Part shown: one piece after another, positions 37,864-47,808 of the stretch
Numbering within the stretch: the first letter of the stretch is position 1
Layout: each line of letters starts with the position of its first letter
Source of the DNA: Sinorhizobium alkalisoli
GTDB lineage: Bacteria > Pseudomonadota > Alphaproteobacteria > Rhizobiales > Rhizobiaceae
NCBI RefSeq assembly: GCF_008932245.1
Contig: NZ_CP034909.1
Location: forward strand, 3,280,001 to 3,344,000
Length of the DNA stretch: 64,000 nucleotides
Direction of reading: 5' to 3'
Notes under the pieces: generated by a model
The model's input: only the letters and a program-made list of their open reading frames with translations
Told to the model about the DNA's origin: nothing
Databases searched by the model: none
Made by a program: the position numbers and the translations under genes

Positions 37864-38562
37864 ATGGCTCAGCAACTGCTTATGCCCAAGGCAACAGCCG
37901 TCTGGCTCGTTGACAACACCGCCCTCTCGTTCGACCAGATCGCGCAGTTCTGCAAGCTGCACCCGCTCGAAGTCAAGGCGATTGCCGACGGCGAATCGGC
38001 CCAGGGCATCAAGGGGCTCGATCCGATTGCCACCGGTCAACTTTCGCGCGACGAGATCGGCCGCGGCGAGGCTAATCCCAACCACAAGCTCAAGCTTTCC
38101 GAGCCCAAGGTCCGCGTTCCGGACTCGAAGCGCAAGGGCCCGCGCTACACGCCGGTGTCGAAGCGTCAGGACCGGCCGAACGCCATCCTGTGGCTTGTGC
38201 GCAATCATCCGGAACTGAAGGACGCCCAGATCTCGCGGCTCGTCGGCACGACGAAGTCGACGATCGAGCAGATTCGCGAGCGCACCCACTGGAATTCTGC
38301 CAACCTGACGCCGATGGATCCGGTGACACTCGGCCTCTGTTCGCAGATCGACCTCGATCTGGAAGTCGAGCGCGCCGCCAAGGGCCGGCCGCTGCCGACC
38401 GCCGCCGAGGCGGGTGCTACGCTCGAGGCCGCACAGGAAACGGAAAAGCTGAGTTACGATTTCGACCGCGAAGAGGAGAAGGAAATCGATGCCGATGCCG
38501 TCTTCGCCAAGCTGAAGTCGCTGAAGTCCGACCGCAAGGACGAGGAAGACGACGAGTATTGA
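37864..38562 (+). CDS. trcR: Cell-cycle transcriptional regulator TrcR (DUF1013)
   Basis: 232 residues. The N-terminal half MAQQLLMPKATAVWLVDNTALSFDQIAQFCKLHPLEVKAIADGE and the middle RPNAILWLVRNHPELKDAQISRLVGTTKSTIEQIRERTHWN are two helix-turn-helix-like modules typical of DUF1013. The C-terminus is acidic (DREEEKEIDAD ... KDEEDDEY). The family is nearly confined to alphaproteobacteria and has been named TrcR for a cell-cycle transcription role; its targets here are not known. It has its own promoter and a strong terminator, so it is a single-gene unit. Name assigned from recalled family similarity. Confidence 0.88.
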   Translation: MAQQLLMPKATAVWLVDNTALSFDQIAQFCKLHPLEVKAIADGESAQGIKGLDPIATGQLSRDEIGRGEANPNHKLKLSEPKVRVPDSKRKGPRYTPVSKRQDRPNAILWLVRNHPELKDAQISRLVGTTKSTIEQIRERTHWNSANLTPMDPVTLGLCSQIDLDLEVERAAKGRPLPTAAEAGATLEAAQETEKLSYDFDREEEKEIDADAVFAKLKSLKSDRKDEEDDEY

Positions 38563-38587
38563 TCGCTTCGTCATCGCCGAGATGCAG

Positions 38588-38618
38588 AACCCCGGATCGA
38601 AACGTCCGGGGTTTTTTG
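38588..38618 (+). terminator. Strong intrinsic terminator after trcR
   Basis: AACCCCGGA and TCCGGGGTT (38588-38596, 38605-38613) with an 8-base loop, followed by TTTTG. Total T-run is six including stem bases. It lies 25 bp after the stop. Confidence 0.92.
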
Positions 38619-38639
38619 TTGGCCGCCGCCTCGATTAAA

Positions 38640-38762
38640 GGTGCGGGCGTGTGATTCGCCCCTGACCCTGACCCTCTCCCCGCACGTGGGGAGAGGGGAC
38701 TTGGACGGCGCGGCGTTTGTCGCGGCAGCGGGATGAGGGGCTGCCGCGCGGCACTTGACACC
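38640..38762. repeat. RIME-like palindromic element
   Basis: CCCTCTCCCC and GGGGAGAGGG (38672-38681, 38688-38697) frame gcacgt. They are followed by gcagcgggatgaggggctgccgcgcggca, matching the architecture of the 3.46-kb element (hairpin, then g-gatgagggg tail). It lies between the convergent trcR and prpE. Confidence 0.7.
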
Positions 38763-38763
38763 G

Positions 38764-40671
38764 CTAAACGCCAATGCCCTTGGCGTGCAGCACTTCGGCG
38801 ATCTCGTCGAGGATTGCCGGATCGTCGATCGTCGCCGGCATTTTCCAGGGCTGGCGATCGGCGATCTTCTGGATCGTCGCGCGCAGGATCTTGCCCGACC
38901 GGGTCTTCGGCAACCGCTTGACGCAGATGGCGGTGCGGAAGGCGGCAACCGGTCCGATACGCTCGCGCACGAGGCCGACGACCTCCTTTTCGATCTCCGC
39001 CGGCTCACGGGAAACATTGGAGTTGATCACCAGAAAGCCGGCCGGCACCTGGCCCTTCAATGGATCCGCAATGCCGATGACGGCGCATTCGGCGACGTCC
39101 GGATGGCTGGCGCAGACCTCTTCCATCGCGCCCGTCGACAGGCGATGGCCTGCGACATTGATGATGTCGTCGGTGCGGGCCATGATAAAGACATAGCCGT
39201 CCTCGTCGATATAGCCGGCATCCGCCGTCTTGTAGTATCCGGGAAATTCCTCGAGATAGGCGGCGTGGAAGCGCCCATCGGCGTTCCAGAGCGTCGGCAG
39301 GCAACCCGGCGGCAGCGGCAGCTTGATCACCACGTTGCCGAGCGTGCCGGGCGTGACCGGATGACCGGCATCATCGAGGATCTGCACGTCATAGCCGGGC
39401 AAAGGCACGGCCGGGGAGCCGTATTTCACCGGCAGCAGGCCGAGCCCGACGGCATTGCCCGCGACGGGCCAGCCGGTCTCCGTCTGCCACCAGTGGTCGA
39501 TGACCGGGACGCCGAGCGCCTGCTCGGCCCAGCGGATCGTATCGGGATCGGCCCGCTCGCCGGCCAGATACAAGGCACGAAAGCGCGACAGATCGTAGCG
39601 CGCCACATGAGACGCCGCAGGGTCCTCCTTACGGATCGCCCGCAGGGCCGTCGGTGCGGTGAACATTACGGTGACGCCATGTTCGGCGATGGCACGCCAA
39701 TAGGTGCCCGGATCGGGCGTGCCGACCGGCTTGCCTTCGAATAGGATCGAGGTGCTGCCGTTGAGAAGCGGGCCATAGACGATGTAGGAGTGGCCGACCA
39801 CCCAGCCGATATCCGAGGCCGCCCAGAAGACCTCCCCCGGGCGCACGCCGAAAAAATTCTCCATGGACCATTTGAGCGCGACCATATGGCCGCCGGTGTC
39901 GCGCACAACCCCCTTCGGTTGGCCGGTCGTTCCCGACGTGTAGAGCACGTACAGCGGATCGGTAGCGGCGACGGGAGCACAGGGCGCCTCTTCGCCCGCC
40001 GCCTTCGCCGCGGCGAGCACCTCTGAAAAGTCGATATCGCGGCCGGGCACCATGTTCGCGGCAAGCATGTCGCGCTGGAAGATCAGGCAATGGGCGGGCT
40101 TGTGCCGCGCCGCCTCGATCGCCTGATCGAGCAGCGGCTTATAGGCGACGGTGCGGCCGGGCTCGATGCCGCAGCTCGCCGAAACGACGAGTTTCGCTTT
40201 GCAATCATCGACGCGCACGGCGAGTTCGTTGGCGGCAAAGCCGCCGAAGACCACCGAATGAACGGCACCGATACGCGCCGCGGCGAGCATGGCGACGGCC
40301 GCCTCGGGGATCATCGGCATGTAGATGACGATCCGGTCGCCCTTTTCGACGCCGAGCTTGCGGTAGACCGCCGCAAGCGCTTTCACGTCGGAAAGCAGCC
40401 CCTCATAGCTGATCTTCTCGGACCGGCCGGTGACGGGACTGTCATATATGAAGGCCGCCTGTTCTCCGCCACCGGCCGCTATGTGGCGGTCGAGGCAATT
40501 GTAACAGGTATTGGTGAAACCATCGGGAAACCAGAGGCCGTAGGTCCCGCGCTCCGCATCGAAGATCCGCCGCGGCTTTTCGAACCAGTCGATCGCTTGC
40601 GCCGCCTTCGCCCAGAAGCCCTCGGGGTCGGCTTTCCATGCGGCATACACTTCGGAATAGCGGCTCGCCAT
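38764..40671 (-). CDS. prpE: Propionyl-CoA synthetase (acyl-CoA synthetase PrpE)
   Basis: 635 residues. It begins MASRYSEVYAAWKADPEGFWAKAAQAIDWF, characteristic of PrpE rather than Acs, and carries YVLYTSGTTGQPKGV (adenylate motif), DHWWQTETGWPV and [15 protein letters not shown] with the C-terminal acetylatable Lys. It activates propionate, and often butyrate or related short acids, to the CoA thioester through an acyl-AMP. Cytoplasmic. It stands apart from prpB/C/D genes in this window and close to acs, with trcR between. Confidence 0.93.
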   Translation of the reverse strand: MASRYSEVYAAWKADPEGFWAKAAQAIDWFEKPRRIFDAERGTYGLWFPDGFTNTCYNCLDRHIAAGGGEQAAFIYDSPVTGRSEKISYEGLLSDVKALAAVYRKLGVEKGDRIVIYMPMIPEAAVAMLAAARIGAVHSVVFGGFAANELAVRVDDCKAKLVVSASCGIEPGRTVAYKPLLDQAIEAARHKPAHCLIFQRDMLAANMVPGRDIDFSEVLAAAKAAGEEAPCAPVAATDPLYVLYTSGTTGQPKGVVRDTGGHMVALKWSMENFFGVRPGEVFWAASDIGWVVGHSYIVYGPLLNGSTSILFEGKPVGTPDPGTYWRAIAEHGVTVMFTAPTALRAIRKEDPAASHVARYDLSRFRALYLAGERADPDTIRWAEQALGVPVIDHWWQTETGWPVAGNAVGLGLLPVKYGSPAVPLPGYDVQILDDAGHPVTPGTLGNVVIKLPLPPGCLPTLWNADGRFHAAYLEEFPGYYKTADAGYIDEDGYVFIMARTDDIINVAGHRLSTGAMEEVCASHPDVAECAVIGIADPLKGQVPAGFLVINSNVSREPAEIEKEVVGLVRERIGPVAAFRTAICVKRLPKTRSGKILRATIQKIADRQPWKMPATIDDPAILDEIAEVLHAKGIGV

Positions 40672-40833
40672 CTCCGTTCTCCTCCACTCGCCTCCCGGAC
40701 GTGGCGTCCGGCTCCTCGCTGCGAAGGATAGGCCCGCGGCGGGAAAGGTGAACCCCGACGAAAGGGGAATGCCCGGAAAAGAGGAAGAGCGAATGCGGTT
40801 TTCCGCCCGCGCCTTGCCTTGCGCTGGAATTGT

Positions 40834-41493
40834 TCAGCGCGCGCCGAAGATCGCCGAACCGACGCGCACGCTGGTGGCGCCGAAGGCGATCGCCGTTTCG
40901 AAATCGCCGGACATGCCCATGGAGAGCCGTTCAAGCCCGCATCGGCCGGCGATCTTGTGAAGCAGGGCGAAGTGCGGACCGGGATTTTCATCGACCGGCG
41001 GAATGCACATCAGCCCCTCGATCACCAGACCGAGCTCGGTGCGGCAGAAATCGACAAAGGCCCCGGTTTCCTTGGGCGCAATTCCCGCCTTCTGCTGCTC
41101 CAGACCGGTATTGACCTGCACGTAGAGCCGAGGCTTTCGCCCCTGGCGCGCCATTTCGGCGGCGACTGCGCGAGCGATTTTCTCCCGATCGATTGTTTCG
41201 ATGACGTCGAAGAGCGCGACGGCGTCGGCCGCTTTGTTGGACTGCAGCGGACCAATCAGATGCAGTTCGAGGTCCGGGGTTTCCGCCCGAAGCGCGGGCC
41301 ATTTGCCCTGCGCTTCCTGCACGCGATTTTCCCCGAATACCCGCTGGCCGGCTTCGATGACGGGACGGATCGCCTCGGCATCGAAGGTCTTGGAGACCGC
41401 GACAAGGATCACGGAGTGGTCGGGCCGGTTGGCCGCCTGTTTGCCCGCCCGAATCCGGCTCAGGACATCATCCAGCCGTTCCTGCACTTCCAT
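40834..41493 (-). CDS. YggS/PLPBP family pyridoxal-phosphate homeostasis protein
   Basis: 219 residues. A single alanine-racemase-like barrel. The PLP Lys is K35 in VILVAVSKTFDAEAI; other family marks are GENRVQEAQGKWPAL, LHLIGPLQSNKA, QVNTGLEQQKAGI and LSMGMSGDFETAIAFGATSVRVGSAIFG at the end. It binds PLP without a known enzymatic reaction and influences PLP and amino-acid balance. The ATG has GGAAGGAG upstream. It is divergent from leuS. Confidence 0.95.
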   Translation of the reverse strand: MEVQERLDDVLSRIRAGKQAANRPDHSVILVAVSKTFDAEAIRPVIEAGQRVFGENRVQEAQGKWPALRAETPDLELHLIGPLQSNKAADAVALFDVIETIDREKIARAVAAEMARQGRKPRLYVQVNTGLEQQKAGIAPKETGAFVDFCRTELGLVIEGLMCIPPVDENPGPHFALLHKIAGRCGLERLSMGMSGDFETAIAFGATSVRVGSAIFGAR

Positions 41494-41622
41494 CCTTGGC
41501 TCCTTCCGCTAAGAGGTGTCACTCACCGACTGAGCGGATTAGTGAAACTTACCGTGCTTGCCAAGCCCGGTGGCCGGGAAACCGTCCCCGAAAACCCTTC
41601 GAAACTTGACGCTAGGGCTGTT

Positions 41623-41652
41623 TCATGATGAAGGTCACGCCAGCTATCATGA
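41623..41652. repeat. 7-bp inverted repeat in leuS 5' region
   Basis: TCATGAT (41623-41629) and ATCATGA (41646-41652) flank 16 bases, 43 bp before the leuS start. This could be an operator or an RNA stem in the leuS leader. No known element was recognised. Confidence 0.3.
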
Positions 41653-41694
41653 GGGTGCTTTGAGCCCCGCAGACTTCCGGAACATCGACGAAAA

Positions 41695-44325
41695 ATGGCG
41701 ACCGAACGATACAATCCGCGTGATGCCGAGCCACGCTGGCAGCAGGAATGGGAAGCAGGCAAGGTCTTCGAGACCGCGAATGACGATCCGCGCGAGAAGT
41801 ACTACGTACTGGAGATGTTTCCCTACCCGTCCGGACGGATTCATATGGGGCACGTGCGCAACTATACCATGGGCGACGTCGTCGCCCGCTACAAGCGCGC
41901 CCGCGGCTTTAACGTGCTGCATCCCATGGGCTGGGACGCCTTCGGCATGCCGGCGGAGAATGCCGCCATGGAGCGCGGCGTGCACCCGGCCGGCTGGACC
42001 TACCAGAACATCGCCTCGATGAAGGCGCAGCTGAAGGTCATGGGCTTGTCGCTCGACTGGAGCCGCGAATTCGCAACCTGCGATCCGGCCTATTACCAAC
42101 GCCAGCAGCACCTTTTCCTCGATTTCCTGGAAAAGGGCCTCGTCTATCGCAAGCAATCGAAGGTCAATTGGGACCCGGTCGACAACACGGTGCTCGCCAA
42201 TGAACAGGTGATCGACGGCCGCGGTTGGCGCTCGGGTGCACTGGTCGAGCAACGCGAGCTGACGCAATGGTTCTTCCGCATCACCGAGTTCAGCCAGGAC
42301 CTGCTCGACGCGCTCGACACGCTCGAGCAATGGCCGGAAAAGGTGCGGCTGATGCAGAAGAACTGGATCGGCCGCTCCGAGGGCCTGTCGCTCAGATGGG
42401 AGCTCGACCCGGCGACCGTCCCCGGCGACACGACGGAACTGACCGTCTATACGACACGTCCCGACACGCTCTTCGGCGCTTCCTTCCTGGCGATCTCCGC
42501 CGACCATCCGCTTGCCAAGGAAGCGGCGGCCAAGAGTGCCGTGATCGACGCCTTCTGCGAGGAGTGCCGCCGCGCCGGCACCTCGCTTGCCGCTCTCGAG
42601 ACGGCCGAAAAGAAGGGCATCGACACTGGCATCCGCGCCAAACATCCGCTCGATCCGAGCTGGGAGCTGCCGGTCTATGTCGCCAATTTCGTGCTGATGG
42701 ACTACGGCACGGGCGCCATCTTCGGCTGCCCCTCCGGGGACCAGCGCGACCTTGACTTCGCCCGCAAGTACGATCTGCCTGTCGTGCCTGTGGTGATGCC
42801 CGGGGATGCCGATGCCGAGACCTTCACGATCGGCGACGAAGCCTATGTCGGCGACGGCGTGATGATCAATTCGGGTTTCCTCGACGGTCTCTCGACCGAG
42901 GATGCCTTCGAGACGATTGCCTCGAAACTCGAGAAGGAAACGCTGAAAGGGGAACCGCGGGCAGAGCGCAAGGTCAATTTCCGCCTGCGCGACTGGGGCA
43001 TCTCCCGGCAGCGCTATTGGGGTTGCCCGATCCCGGTCATCCATTGCGACGATTGCGGCGTCGTGCCGGTGCCGAAGGCGGATCTGCCGGTGACGCTGCC
43101 GCCGGACGTTACCTTCGACAAGCCCGGCAACCCGCTGGATCGCCATCCGACCTGGCGTCGCGTCGCCTGCCCGCAATGCGGCAAGGACGCGCGCCGGGAA
43201 ACCGACACGATGGACACTTTTGTCGATTCCTCCTGGTATTTCGCCCGCTTCACCGCCCCCTGGGAGGACACGCCGACCGATCCCAAGGCCGCCAACCATT
43301 GGCTACCCGTCGACCAATATATCGGGGGTATCGAGCATGCGATCCTGCACCTGCTCTATTCGCGCTTCTTCACCCGCGCGATGAGGGCAACCGGCCACGT
43401 GGCGCTGGACGAACCCTTCAAAGGCCTGTTTACCCAGGGCATGGTCGTGCACGAGACCTATAGCCGCGGCGAGGGTGCGCAACGTGAATGGATCACCCCG
43501 GCCGAGGTCCGCATCGAAGAGATCGACGGGCGTCGGCGTGCCGTGCTGATCGAAACCGGCGAGGAGATCGCCATCGGCTCGATCGAGAAAATGTCGAAGT
43601 CGAAGAAGAACGTCGTCGACCCGGATGACATCATCGGCTCCTATGGTGCCGATACCGCGCGCTTCTTCGTGCTTTCCGACTCACCGCCGGACCGCGACGT
43701 CATCTGGTCCGAGGCGGGCGTCGAAGGCGCCCACCGCTTCGTCCAGCGCGTCTGGCGGCTGGTGAGCGAAGCCGCGGACATGCTGCGCAGCGTCGATGCT
43801 TCGCCGGCGAAGGAAGGCGAGGGGCTCGCCATCTCGCAGGCCGCACACCGTACGCTCAAGGCCGTCGAGGCGGACTACGACAAGCTTGCCTTCAACAAGG
43901 CCGTCGCCCGGATCTACGAGCTCGTAAACCTGCTCGCTGCCCCGCTGACCCAGGTCGCTGGCGGCAGGGCCGAGACGACGGTGATTGCGGCAGTCAAGGA
44001 CGCCACCGCGATCCTGATCGACCTGATCGCGCCGATGATGCCGCATCTTGCCGAAGAATGCTGGCGTGAAATCGGCGGCGAGGGGCTGATTGCCGAGAAA
44101 TCCTGGCCGAGCTTCGACCCGGCCCTGGTCGTCGAGAACGAAATCACCCTGCCGGTGCAGATCAACGGAAAGAAGCGGGCCGATTTGACAATTGCGCGCG
44201 ACGCAGATCAGAGTGCGATCGAAACTGCCGTGCTCGCCCTCGACGTCGTCAAGTCGGCGCTGAACGGCGTCTCTCCGAAGAAGATCATCGTCGTGCCGCA
44301 AAGGATCGTCAATGTCGTCGTCTGA
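41695..44325 (+). CDS. leuS: Leucyl-tRNA synthetase
   Basis: 876 residues, the full bacterial class Ia enzyme. HIGH appears as HMGH at residues 50-53 ([18 protein letters not shown]), KMSKS at 632-636 ([16 protein letters not shown]), and the CP1 editing domain lies between ([41 protein letters not shown]). The zinc-like [25 protein letters not shown] segment is present. It charges tRNA-Leu in the cytoplasm. The stop overlaps lptE by 14 bp, and holA follows, an arrangement known from many proteobacteria. Confidence 0.98.
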   Translation: MATERYNPRDAEPRWQQEWEAGKVFETANDDPREKYYVLEMFPYPSGRIHMGHVRNYTMGDVVARYKRARGFNVLHPMGWDAFGMPAENAAMERGVHPAGWTYQNIASMKAQLKVMGLSLDWSREFATCDPAYYQRQQHLFLDFLEKGLVYRKQSKVNWDPVDNTVLANEQVIDGRGWRSGALVEQRELTQWFFRITEFSQDLLDALDTLEQWPEKVRLMQKNWIGRSEGLSLRWELDPATVPGDTTELTVYTTRPDTLFGASFLAISADHPLAKEAAAKSAVIDAFCEECRRAGTSLAALETAEKKGIDTGIRAKHPLDPSWELPVYVANFVLMDYGTGAIFGCPSGDQRDLDFARKYDLPVVPVVMPGDADAETFTIGDEAYVGDGVMINSGFLDGLSTEDAFETIASKLEKETLKGEPRAERKVNFRLRDWGISRQRYWGCPIPVIHCDDCGVVPVPKADLPVTLPPDVTFDKPGNPLDRHPTWRRVACPQCGKDARRETDTMDTFVDSSWYFARFTAPWEDTPTDPKAANHWLPVDQYIGGIEHAILHLLYSRFFTRAMRATGHVALDEPFKGLFTQGMVVHETYSRGEGAQREWITPAEVRIEEIDGRRRAVLIETGEEIAIGSIEKMSKSKKNVVDPDDIIGSYGADTARFFVLSDSPPDRDVIWSEAGVEGAHRFVQRVWRLVSEAADMLRSVDASPAKEGEGLAISQAAHRTLKAVEADYDKLAFNKAVARIYELVNLLAAPLTQVAGGRAETTVIAAVKDATAILIDLIAPMMPHLAEECWREIGGEGLIAEKSWPSFDPALVVENEITLPVQINGKKRADLTIARDADQSAIETAVLALDVVKSALNGVSPKKIIVVPQRIVNVVV

Positions 44326-44842
44326 TGAATCTGGCTACCGATTTCGGTTCTCCGGCGCACTAGCCGGCGCGCTGCTGCTGACGGCGCTCGCCGGCTGCCA
44401 GGTGCGCCCGCTCTATTCCGAAGGTGCGACGGGTGCGACGGCGACTTCGTTGGCGTCTATCGAGATTTCCGAAGCCGACGACCGCGTGGAGCAAGAGGTA
44501 CGTAACGCCTTGATCTTCCTGGCCTCCGGCGGTAAGGGCGAACCGGTCAATCCGCAATATCACCTCGCCCTGAAAGTATCGCACCGGACGATGGGCGTGC
44601 TCTACGACCAGGCCCGCGACAGGGCGGGCGCGGGACGCATCGTCGTCAAGGCGGACTACAATCTGACGAGGACCGCGACGGGCGAGACCGTCGCATCGGG
44701 CAATCGCTCGGCCGTCGCGCTGGTGGACTTTCCCGAGCAGGAGTTCGCCAAGATCCGAGCGGCTCGCGACGGCGAGACTCGCGCCGCCAGAGAACTGGCG
44801 GAACTCATCAGCGCCGACATCGCCGCCGCCCTCGGACGCTGA
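44312..44842 (+). CDS. lptE: LPS-assembly lipoprotein LptE
   Basis: 176 residues. The lipoprotein signal ends LTALAGC with the lipidated Cys at residue 29, then QVRPLYSE. The rest ([73 protein letters not shown]) fits the alphaproteobacterial LptE/RlpB family. It plugs the LptD barrel in the outer membrane and is needed for LPS export. It starts inside the 3' end of leuS and is followed 12 bp later by holA, so leuS-lptE-holA is one operon. Confidence 0.9.
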   Translation: MSSSDESGYRFRFSGALAGALLLTALAGCQVRPLYSEGATGATATSLASIEISEADDRVEQEVRNALIFLASGGKGEPVNPQYHLALKVSHRTMGVLYDQARDRAGAGRIVVKADYNLTRTATGETVASGNRSAVALVDFPEQEFAKIRAARDGETRAARELAELISADIAAALGR

Positions 44843-44854
44843 TCCGGTGGCCGG

Positions 44855-45889
44855 ATGAGCGAGGTCAAGTCGCACGAGTTCGATAATTTCCTGCAGAAAT
44901 CTGCAGCGGATTATCGGCTTTTCCTCGTTTATGGTCCCGATCGCGGCCTCGTTTCCGAACGGGCGGCCCAGCTCGCCGGTTGCTTCGGCATTCCCCTTGA
45001 CGACCCCTTCGCCGTCGTCAAACTCGATGCAACAGAGTTGCAGCAGAGTGCGGGCCGCCTTCTCGACGAGGTCAATGCCATCGGACTATTCGGCGGTGAG
45101 AAGCTGGTCTGGATCAAGGGTGCTTCGGCGGAAAAGGGCCTCAGCGAAGCCCTGCAGGTTCTTGCCGCCGCGCCGCCGTCAGGCAGCTATCTGGTCATCG
45201 AGGCCGGAGACCTCAAGAAGGGCGCAGCACTGCGTAAAACGGCGGAGCCATCCCGCACCGTCGCCTCGATCGCCTGCTATAGCGACGATGCCCGTGCGCT
45301 CAATGCACTCGTCGATAGGGAACTGTCCGAGGCCGGCCTACGCATCAGCCCGGCAGCGCGCGAGCGGCTCCTGGAGGCCCTCGGCGGCGACCGCATCGCC
45401 TCGCGCAATGAGGTGAGAAAGCTCGCGCTCTATTGCCGCGGCAGGGACATCATCAGCGAGGAAGACGTGCTCGCCGTTGTCGGCGACGCCAGCGCCATCT
45501 CAGTCGACGATGCCGTCGACGCGGTTCTGCAGGGCAATGTGGATGCGCTGATGCATGCGATGAGGAAGATCACCACGTCGAAGACGCCGGCTTTCCTGGT
45601 GCTCCAGTCCTGCCTCAGGCAGTTTCAGCAGTTGGACGTCATGCGGTCCGAAATGGACGCCAACCGCCAATCGGCGAGCCAGGTGATCGCCAGTCTCGGC
45701 CGCGGTCTGCATTTCCGCCGCAAGCCAATCGTCGAGGCGGCGCTTCGCCACTGGACCGCGCCGGCCATTCGCCGCGAATTGAACCGGCTGCAGACGACGA
45801 TCTACCAGAGCCGCAGCCGCCAGAGCCTCGAGGAAAGCCTCGTGCTGCAGAACCTGCTGGCAATTGCGATTCAATCAGCGAAGCGCTGA
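44855..45889 (+). CDS. holA: DNA polymerase III delta subunit
   Basis: 344 residues. AAA+-like clamp-loader subunit: YRLFLVYGPDRGLVSERAAQLAG at the N-terminus, a degenerate nucleotide-binding fold with no Walker A, then DRELSEAGLRISPAARERLLEALGGDRIASRNEVRKLALYC and a C-terminal helical collar. It opens the beta clamp as part of the delta-delta' complex in replication. The gene follows lptE closely and converges with parB; a 8-bp inverted repeat lies in the gap. Confidence 0.93.
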   Translation: MSEVKSHEFDNFLQKSAADYRLFLVYGPDRGLVSERAAQLAGCFGIPLDDPFAVVKLDATELQQSAGRLLDEVNAIGLFGGEKLVWIKGASAEKGLSEALQVLAAAPPSGSYLVIEAGDLKKGAALRKTAEPSRTVASIACYSDDARALNALVDRELSEAGLRISPAARERLLEALGGDRIASRNEVRKLALYCRGRDIISEEDVLAVVGDASAISVDDAVDAVLQGNVDALMHAMRKITTSKTPAFLVLQSCLRQFQQLDVMRSEMDANRQSASQVIASLGRGLHFRRKPIVEAALRHWTAPAIRRELNRLQTTIYQSRSRQSLEESLVLQNLLAIAIQSAKR

Positions 45890-45905
45890 GGGCGGCGACG
45901 ACCGT

Positions 45906-45943
45906 GGAGTTGCCGCGGCTTCGCCTCAAGGAAGCGCAACTCC
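45906..45943. terminator. Possible bidirectional terminator between holA and parB
   Basis: GGAGTTGC (45906-45913) and GCAACTCC (45936-45943) form an 8-bp stem with a 22-base loop in which a smaller hairpin may form. It lies 16 bp past the holA stop and 130 bp past parB. No T-run is seen, so support is modest. Confidence 0.4.
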
Positions 45944-46075
45944 GTTGCCAGGCGGATATTCGCCATGCCGTGGCAAGCTCAACTCGGTCATATCGCCGCA
46001 AGGCAAGCGCCCCGTCGACAGACCATCCGGCCTGCCGGCGATTCGCACCCGACAGCGCGGCGAGAAAAGCCCGTT

Positions 46076-46966
46076 TCAGCGCCGCTCGAGGAGACGGCAG
46101 ATCTCTTCAAGTTGATCAAGCGTCTTATAGGCAATCCGCAGGTGGCCGCCGGAGGCCTTGTGGTTGACGGTGACCTCGAGGCCAAGACTGTCCGACAATG
46201 TGCGCTCCAGCGCCAATGTGTCGGCATCCTTTTCCTCCCGGTGCCGGCCCTTGGCGAAGTTGGGATCGTTCTGCGCCTTGATGTCGTTCTGGGCGAGGCG
46301 CTCCGCTTCACGCACGGACAGTCCCTTGCCGACGACGGCCCGTGCTAGCGCCACCGGATCGGAAGTGGGGATCAGCGCGCGGGCGTGACCGGCCGAAAGG
46401 CTGCCGGCGGCGAGCATGTCCCGCACCGGCTCGGGCAGCTTCAGGAGCCGCAGGCTATTGGCCACATGACTGCGGCTCTTGCCGATGATGTCGCCGAGAT
46501 CGTTTTGTGTGTAGCCATGTTCTGCGATCAGCTGCTCGTATCCGAGCGCTTCTTCGAGCGGATTGAGGTCGGAGCGCTGGACGTTTTCGACGATGGCGAT
46601 CTCCAGCGCCGTGCGGTCGTCGACATCGCGCACGATCACGGGAATCTCGGTGAAGCCGGCCAGCTGGGCGGCGCGCCAGCGGCGTTCGCCGGCGATGATC
46701 TCGTACCGGTCCTCGCCCAGCGTGCGGACCACGACCGGCTGGACGATGCCGTGTTGGCGCACCGAACTTGCCAGATCCTGCAATTCCGCCTCATCGAAGT
46801 GACGGCGCGGGTTGCGCGGGTTGCGCGACACGAACTCGATCGGCACGCGGCGATCGGCACTGACGGGGCTGGCCGGTGCGGCGCCGCTCTGCAGGGGCTG
46901 GTCCATTTCGCCGATCAAGGCGGCCAGACCGCGGCCAAGCCGCCTTTTGGAGCTGTCATCGTTCAT
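46076..46966 (-). CDS. parB: Chromosome partitioning protein ParB
   Basis: 296 residues. KRRLGRGLAALIGE (residues 8-20) is the ParA-contact region. The N-terminal CTPase/sliding-clamp domain shows GERRWRAA (93-100) and ENVQRSDLNPLEEA (127-140). The helix-turn-helix (152-176, YTQNDLGDIIGKSRSHVANSLRLLKL) binds parS, and the C-terminal dimerisation region ends with LRIAYKTLDQLEEICRLLERR. It loads at the parS sites present in this window and spreads as a CTP-dependent clamp. It follows parA with a 32-bp gap. Confidence 0.97.
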   Translation of the reverse strand: MNDDSSKRRLGRGLAALIGEMDQPLQSGAAPASPVSADRRVPIEFVSRNPRNPRRHFDEAELQDLASSVRQHGIVQPVVVRTLGEDRYEIIAGERRWRAAQLAGFTEIPVIVRDVDDRTALEIAIVENVQRSDLNPLEEALGYEQLIAEHGYTQNDLGDIIGKSRSHVANSLRLLKLPEPVRDMLAAGSLSAGHARALIPTSDPVALARAVVGKGLSVREAERLAQNDIKAQNDPNFAKGRHREEKDADTLALERTLSDSLGLEVTVNHKASGGHLRIAYKTLDQLEEICRLLERR

Positions 46967-46998
46967 ACGTCACCACTTAGATTTCGAAACCGAAACGA

Positions 46999-47793
46999 TC
47001 AGGCAGCCGGACGCTGCCGTTCCCGCTGTATCACTTCCGAAGCCAATTGCAGATAGGCCTGGCTTCCGGCGCATTTCAGATCGTAGAGAATGGCTGGCTT
47101 GCCGTAGGAAGGCGCCTCGGAAACCCGCACATTTCGTGGTATTAAGGTATGATAAACCTTGTCGCCCAGATGCGTACGAACGTCACTGACGACCTGCTGC
47201 GCCAGATTGTTGCGCGAATCGAACATCGTCAGGACGATGCCTTGGATGTCGAGATTGGGATTGACCGTGCGCCGCACCTGATCGACCGTCTCCAGAAGTT
47301 GGCTCAATCCTTCGAGTGCGAAGAACTCGCATTGCAGCGGGACGAGCACAGAATGCGCCGCCGTCATGGCGTTCATCGTCAGGAGATTGAAAGAGGGCGG
47401 ACAATCGACGAGGATATAGGAAAAGGCATGCGCCTCCGCAGAGGCGAGCGCCGTGCGCAGGCGAAAGACCCGATCGGAATGCTGGGCAATCTCCAACTCG
47501 ATTCCAAGCAGATCCATGGTTGAGGGAACAATCGCCAGATTCGGGACCGCCGTCTCCCGAGCGATGTCGCCGATCGAGTGCGTGCCCATGATCAGGTCAT
47601 AGGAGGACAGGTTCCGGTCGCGACGCTGAATGCCAAGGCCGGTGCTGGCATTACCTTGCGGGTCGAGATCGACGATCAGCACCGTCTCGCCGATGGCGGC
47701 AAGTGCCGTTGCTAGATTGATGGCCGTCGTCGTCTTTCCGACGCCGCCCTTCTGATTGGCAATGGTGATAATCCGGTTCTTGGGGCCAAACAT
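46999..47793 (-). CDS. parA: Chromosome partitioning ATPase ParA
   Basis: 264 residues. The deviant Walker A motif is KGGVGKTTT (15-23), the Walker B region ends in LVDCPPSF, and DLDPQGNASTGLG is the usual switch region. It is a dimeric, DNA-binding ATPase that pulls the ParB-parS complex to the new pole. It is translated after rsmG (15-bp gap) and before parB. Chromosomal type, not the RepA plasmid type. Confidence 0.98.
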   Translation of the reverse strand: MFGPKNRIITIANQKGGVGKTTTAINLATALAAIGETVLIVDLDPQGNASTGLGIQRRDRNLSSYDLIMGTHSIGDIARETAVPNLAIVPSTMDLLGIELEIAQHSDRVFRLRTALASAEAHAFSYILVDCPPSFNLLTMNAMTAAHSVLVPLQCEFFALEGLSQLLETVDQVRRTVNPNLDIQGIVLTMFDSRNNLAQQVVSDVRTHLGDKVYHTLIPRNVRVSEAPSYGKPAILYDLKCAGSQAYLQLASEVIQRERQRPAA

Positions 47794-47808
47794 GTTTCCG
47801 CTCGCCTG

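Noticed and set aside
45433..46167. 244-codon plus-strand frame running from holA past parB's end
   Set aside because: It is the second frame of holA extended into the gap, Arg-rich, without a ribosome-binding site.
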